Shown piece by piece: positions 60,244-64,000 of a DNA stretch of 64,000 nucleotides. Below the pieces are notes generated by a model. The model was not told the origin of the DNA. It did not search any database and saw only the letters and a program-made list of their open reading frames with translations. Both the position numbers and the translations under genes were made by a program. Every line of letters begins with the position of its first letter. Within the stretch, counting starts at the first letter, position 1. Source of the DNA: Thermorudis peleae (GTDB taxonomy: Bacteria > Chloroflexota > Chloroflexia > Thermomicrobiales > Thermomicrobiaceae); NCBI RefSeq assembly GCF_000744775.1, contig NZ_JQMP01000004.1, positions 620,001 through 684,000 of the forward strand, written 5' to 3'.

Positions 60244-61787
60244 CACGCTGCTCCTCGCAGATCACCAACCGCTTTCACCCGTATTCGAACGGCATTCGAC
60301 GGTAAATACGCGAGCGGAATTTCCTCGAACTCAACAATCTCGATGGTCTCGCGAGCTGCACCTGCTGCGTACGCTGCTTTGATCGCTTCCTGACGCGCTT
60401 CAGCGAGCACCGTGTCGCGTGTCCTCCCCTCCAGGGAGAAGACACGGTCGACTTCGCCGCTCACCTGGGCAATTGCTGCACCAATCGCATTGGCGACCGC
60501 AGCATGCGGTGGGCGCACAATCGTCGAAGCGCCCGGCAGCGTATCGGGCACGAGGACACTGCCGCCTCCAACGACGATGACCGGCAGTGGATCAGGTTTC
60601 AGCTTCATGCGATCGACGAGTTCAGCAAACTGCTGGTCGATTCGCTCCACAAGGTGCTGCACAATTGCGGGATCAAGATCACGAACACGCGCAGGATCGC
60701 CAAAGCTGGCACGCCCAGCAGCGACGGCGATATCGCTGGCAGTCACGCACGTGCCACCGAAGATTCGCGCACACTCAACGAGACGATAGCCAACACTCTG
60801 TGGCCCGACGGTCAGCTGCTCCAAATGAACGATGCTGCCGCCGCCTAAGCCGATGCTCAGGACATCAGGCATACGGAAATTCGTGCGGACACCGCCGATC
60901 TCAACGGCAAACGAGGCTTCGCGCGGGAACCCGCGGACAAGTACACCGGCGTCCGTCGTCGTCCCACCGACATCAAGGACAATCGCGTCGTGCACACCGC
61001 TGAGAAACGCCGCGCCGCGCATACTGTTGGTTGGCCCCGAAGCAAAGGTAAGCACGGGATAGCGTGCGGCAAACTCGGCCGTCATGAGCGTGCCATCGTT
61101 CTGGCTTAAGTAGAGCGGAGCGCGGATGCCAAGACGCTCGAGTGCCTGCTGAAAGCCCGCAATGGTACGTTGGGCGAGCGAGACCAAGCACGCGTTGAGC
61201 GCAGCAGCATTTTCCCGCTCGAGCAAGCCAATCCGGCCAATCTCGTGCGAGAGGGTGATTGCAACGTCAGGGAGGGCATCTCGGAGCCACTGGGCAACGG
61301 TCCGCTCGTGGTCAGGCACTGCTGGCGAGAAGACACTGCTGATGGCAATGCTCCGAACGCCATGTGTTTGCAGCGCTGTAACGAGCGCAGTGACGGCATG
61401 AGGATCAAGCGGCGCAATTTCTGTCCCGTCAAACTGATGCCCACCGGGCAAGATCTCGACGAGAGCCGCTACCACCGCGCGAAGATCGTCAGGCCAGTCT
61501 TCCAGTGGCGGAATCGCGGTCGTTGCTGGGGCGCCAAGGCGGATGACTGCGATACGGTCAAGTGCTTGGCGCTGGACAACGGCGTTGGTGAAATGTGTTG
61601 TGCCAATCATCACAGCGTGAATGTCTTCGGGACTCGCCTGAAGTTGCTGGAGTACCGCCTGTAGCGCTTGCAAGATGCCGGTCGTTACATCCGGCGTCGT
61701 TGGCCGCTTCGCCCACGCGAGAACGGCGCGACCATCGAGTGCAACCGCGTCGGTGTTCGTTCCACCAACATCGATCCCGATCCGCAT
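60243..61787 (-). CDS. hydantoinase/oxoprolinase family protein (HyuA-like)
   Basis: The 514-residue protein has an actin-like ATPase fold with the nucleotide motif RIGIDVGGTNTDAVAL at the N-terminus, VMIGTTHFTNAVV, the Hydant_A core (FASGPTNSMRGAAFL, IVLDVGGTTTDAGV, FRMPDVLSIGLGGGS) and VVGGGSVLVPD. Such proteins open 5-membered cyclic amides (hydantoins, 5-oxoproline) with ATP. No HyuB partner is adjacent. GAAGGAG lies 5 bases before ATG 61787, and the stop overlaps the DUF917 start. N-methylhydantoinase or acetone carboxylase-like activities are also possible. Confidence 0.9.
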   Translation of the reverse strand: MRIGIDVGGTNTDAVALDGRAVLAWAKRPTTPDVTTGILQALQAVLQQLQASPEDIHAVMIGTTHFTNAVVQRQALDRIAVIRLGAPATTAIPPLEDWPDDLRAVVAALVEILPGGHQFDGTEIAPLDPHAVTALVTALQTHGVRSIAISSVFSPAVPDHERTVAQWLRDALPDVAITLSHEIGRIGLLERENAAALNACLVSLAQRTIAGFQQALERLGIRAPLYLSQNDGTLMTAEFAARYPVLTFASGPTNSMRGAAFLSGVHDAIVLDVGGTTTDAGVLVRGFPREASFAVEIGGVRTNFRMPDVLSIGLGGGSIVHLEQLTVGPQSVGYRLVECARIFGGTCVTASDIAVAAGRASFGDPARVRDLDPAIVQHLVERIDQQFAELVDRMKLKPDPLPVIVVGGGSVLVPDTLPGASTIVRPPHAAVANAIGAAIAQVSGEVDRVFSLEGRTRDTVLAEARQEAIKAAYAAGAARETIEIVEFEEIPLAYLPSNAVRIRVKAVGDLRGAA

Positions 61788-61811
61788 TCCATCTCCTTCA
61801 CACACCGCGGG

Positions 61812-62375
61812 TCAACTACTGACGCGGGGAGTAAGCCACATGCTCACGAGTACCTGAACGAGCAGGACGATCAGGGCAAGCAGCCTGACGTTCGTCAGGG
61901 TAAAGGCTTCGAGTTCGCGTAACAAGAGGCAGCCGGCAAAAAAGAATGCCGTCAAATAGGCCACGGCGCGCGCCCGCAGCGCATCGTAGCGTTGCCCACG
62001 CCATGCGGCAATCCGTGAGCCAAAGACGAAGACTATCAAGGTGAGCAAGGAGGCAACAGCAACGGTCAACGAGACAAGAAAGACAACCAGGGCTGGGAGC
62101 CGTGGGGCACGTTGTGGATCAACAAACGCCAGGAGGTAGAGCAACATGCCCCAGCCAAGCATTGCTTCCCATTCAAGTAAGGCGATTTGGGCGAGCCGGG
62201 CCAGTGGGATGAACGTCAACGCTGGCGCGAGCACAAAGAGCGCGAGCGCAATGCCGCGCCCCGGCCACGTCATGACCTGTACGGCGGGATCACCGAGCAC
62301 AATGGCGACGCCGACCCAGCTTGCAACAGCGAGCACCGTGATGATGAACGCGAGCGCAATCCGTCGGAAACGCAT
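61812..62375 (-). CDS. multi-pass membrane protein of unknown function
   Basis: The 187-residue protein has about six hydrophobic segments (residues 8-28, 38-58, 62-86, 95-120, 136-155 and 160-180) linked by short charged loops, with no recognised motif. GGGAGGG lies 5 bases before the ATG. It starts the minus-strand unit that runs on into hyuA-DUF917 (24-base gap), so it might transport or support their substrate; this is speculative. Confidence 0.7.
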   Translation of the reverse strand: MRFRRIALAFIITVLAVASWVGVAIVLGDPAVQVMTWPGRGIALALFVLAPALTFIPLARLAQIALLEWEAMLGWGMLLYLLAFVDPQRAPRLPALVVFLVSLTVAVASLLTLIVFVFGSRIAAWRGQRYDALRARAVAYLTAFFFAGCLLLRELEAFTLTNVRLLALIVLLVQVLVSMWLTPRVSS

Positions 62376-62482
62376 TGGCCCTCCCTGTGTCTGCTTCCCG
62401 TCCTGAACCAGGCCAAATGGTGTCCCGTACGCTGCGTATACTCAAGAGCTGAGGAGGAAGGAGCGACAGGACACTGAGCCAG

Positions 62483-62710
62483 ATGAACGATCCAGAGATT
62501 CGCGTTGACGACATTGTCCGCCTGCGTAAGCCACATCCGTGCGGAGCAACCGACTGGGTGGTGGTGCGCATCGGTGCGGACATTGGCCTGCGCTGCCTTG
62601 GCTGTGGACGCCGTGTGCTGCTGCCGCGGCCATATTTTCGCCGTCGGCTTAAGGCTATTATCGGCCATATCTCGCCAGCGGCAGAAGCTGAGTCGTCGCA
62701 TCCATCATGA
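62483..62710 (+). CDS. DUF951 family protein
   Basis: The 75-residue protein has the DUF951 pattern: [34 protein letters not shown] and a [13 protein letters not shown] tail. The three Cys (in HPCG and CLGCG) suggest zinc binding or an RNA/DNA-binding OB-like fold, but function is unknown. In Firmicutes and Actinobacteria it often sits near chromosome-partition genes. The start has no close ribosome binding site; AGGAGGAAGGAG lies 20 bases upstream. Its stop overlaps the MFS gene start by 4 bases (ATGA). Confidence 0.88.
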   Translation: MNDPEIRVDDIVRLRKPHPCGATDWVVVRIGADIGLRCLGCGRRVLLPRPYFRRRLKAIIGHISPAAEAESSHPS

Positions 62711-64000
62711 TTGAGCTTCATGCCCCACCAACCTCGACGTCTACGCCGGGCGCGACGCGTCAGCAGCCACTGCTTCGCCACCGGCCATTCCTGCTCCTTT
62801 GGCTTGTGCAGACCCTCTCCCAAACCAGCCAAAACATGGTGAACTTCTCCCTGCTCATTCTGGTCCGTGAGATTCTCGATCGCCATCAGGTTGTTCATGT
62901 CAACACGCCTGTCGGGCTCGCAGTGTTAAGTTTTGCGCTTCCGGCGTTATTTTTTAGCCCACTCGCTGGCGTCCTGGCCGACCGACTCAATCGGCGTACG
63001 CTGTTAATGGTGACCAATGCCCTGCGTGGACTCGCAGCCTTGGGGTTTCTGATCATTGATCCGCAGTGGCCGCTGGCAATCGCTCTTGGTGCACTGTATC
63101 TCATCACGTTCGTCTCGGGCGCTGTAGGGCAGTTCTTCGGGCCAGCACTCGCCTCGGCATTGCCAGACGTGGCCCCCCACAACCAGATTGTGCAGGCAAA
63201 TGCGCTTTTCAACTTAACGTTCACCGTCTCGCAACTTGTAGGGTTCGCTGCGGCTGGGCCGGTACTCATCAAACTGCTGGGGGTAGAGCCGGTACTCGTC
63301 AGTATTGTGGCGTTGTTCAGTATCTGCGCCGTTCTCAGTTACTGGATTCCTGCTAAGCCGCCTGCTGAACCAATGACACTGCGCAACACGCAAGCGATCG
63401 CACGGCAGGTTTTCACCGACCTTGCCGAGAGCACACGCTACATCCTGCAAACAACCGAGGTGCGCAAAGCGCTGACCTACCTCTCACTTGCTACAGCGAC
63501 CTATCTCATGGTCGCCGTGCTTGGCCCAGGCTATATCACGCTTACTTTGCATCTTCCCAGCACCGACCTCGCCTACCTCGTCGTTCCGGCAGGACTTGGC
63601 GTTGTGCTTGGCACGATTCTTGTACCGCGTGTCACAGCCCGTCTCGGGGCAATCCTGACGATTGACCTCGCGCTGACTCTTGGCGGGTTCTTGTTGATCG
63701 GCTTGGCTGTGCTCGGCAGCGTTGCCAGCGGCCAGCAGCACCCGAGTGCCACGGCCATCGTTATTGCAGCAGCGCTGGCCGGCCTGCTCGGCTGTGTGAA
63801 CGGGTTGATCCTCGCGCCAAGCCAATCGCTGCTACAACTCGCTCCACCGGAACACATTCGCGGACGCGTCTACGCGGCGTTCTTCATGGTGTCCAATGGT
63901 TTGGCCTTCGTCCCGGTTTTCTTCTCTGGCGCGCTTGCCGACCTTTTCGGTATCACGAGGGTCCTCGGCGTGATTGGTCTTGGCCTCGGCATGATCGGCG
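62707..64000 (+). CDS. MFS transporter (3' end cut by window)
   Basis: The open frame runs to the window end (at least 431 residues). A Pro/Thr-rich N-terminal tail is followed by membrane helices; the MFS loop between helices 2 and 3 reads [16 protein letters not shown], and a second-half loop is visible as [15 protein letters not shown]. This resembles the enterobactin-exporter/MFS_3 drug-efflux group. The substrate is unknown. The start ATG overlaps the DUF951 stop, so the pair is probably co-translated. Confidence 0.88.
   Translation, partial: MIELHAPPTSTSTPGATRQQPLLRHRPFLLLWLVQTLSQTSQNMVNFSLLILVREILDRHQVVHVNTPVGLAVLSFALPALFFSPLAGVLADRLNRRTLLMVTNALRGLAALGFLIIDPQWPLAIALGALYLITFVSGAVGQFFGPALASALPDVAPHNQIVQANALFNLTFTVSQLVGFAAAGPVLIKLLGVEPVLVSIVALFSICAVLSYWIPAKPPAEPMTLRNTQAIARQVFTDLAESTRYILQTTEVRKALTYLSLATATYLMVAVLGPGYITLTLHLPSTDLAYLVVPAGLGVVLGTILVPRVTARLGAILTIDLALTLGGFLLIGLAVLGSVASGQQHPSATAIVIAAALAGLLGCVNGLILAPSQSLLQLAPPEHIRGRVYAAFFMVSNGLAFVPVFFSGALADLFGITRVLGVIGLGLGMIG

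Noticed and set aside
1-64000. CRISPR array, transposon, prophage or replication origin
   Set aside because: No regularly spaced repeats, transposase, integrase, phage structural genes or DnaA-box cluster were seen.

Overview
The window is a dense stretch of bacterial chromosome with about 57 protein genes (two cut by the window ends), two tRNA genes and several leader RNAs. There is no rRNA, CRISPR array, transposon or prophage. Moderately high GC, frequent GTG/TTG starts, many 4-base ATGA overlaps and strong Shine-Dalgarno sequences point to a GC-rich bacterium. The gene types suggest a thermophilic, Thermomicrobia-like Chloroflexota: a Thermus/archaeal-type ProRS, DUF3090, DUF951, a Rex repressor, a KDO8P-like DAHP synthase with an N-terminal domain, and LeuC of the archaeal subtype. 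That assignment is inference from gene content, not from a marker-gene comparison.

Layout. 1-9.7 kb holds PfpI-like and PadR genes, recN, a MetE-like methyltransferase, glutamine-dependent nadE, rex, a CitE-like lyase and a coupled unknown/DUF429 pair. 9.7-18.5 kb holds a GT4 glycosyltransferase with an M28 peptidase, a degenerate APH-like kinase, the DAHP synthase gene with an aromatic-rich leader peptide and attenuator, RNase Z, a gamma-glutamyltransferase-like enzyme and DUF3090. 18.9-29.5 kb covers central metabolism and translation: acsA with an MFS carboxylate-type transporter, a lipoprotein glycosidase-like enzyme, a phosphofructokinase coupled to a HypE/PurM-like protein, proS, a class V aminotransferase, tRNA-Leu and an IscA/ErpA-type protein.

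29.7-38.7 kb has a NarL-type two-component system directly upstream of a copper nitrite reductase, then the leuACDB operon (minus strand) behind a T-box riboswitch whose specifier reads as CUC (Leu), then a MarR regulator with a C-terminal cysteine cluster. 39-45 kb has tRNA-Arg, a CLC channel with CBS and RCK_C domains, a fused MoaD-MoaE protein, moeA and glpD. 45-54.6 kb is housekeeping: rel/spoT, obgE, a primary-type sigma factor, lysA, an ABC-F protein and coaE. 54.6-64 kb has a DsbA-like protein, a site-2 protease, an M42 peptidase, a D-2-hydroxyacid dehydrogenase, YggT, a DUF917-HyuA pair, two membrane proteins and DUF951.

The most interesting signals are regulatory. The aroF leader encodes a 30-residue peptide with seven consecutive residues containing Phe-Trp-Phe, Tyr-Tyr and Phe, followed by competing RNA stems and a textbook terminator. 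The leu operon has a T-box followed by a possible second leader ORF. Other points worth a second look are the MoaD-MoaE fusion, the APH-fold protein missing metal ligands, the cysteine-rich MarR and several translationally coupled pairs of unknown function.
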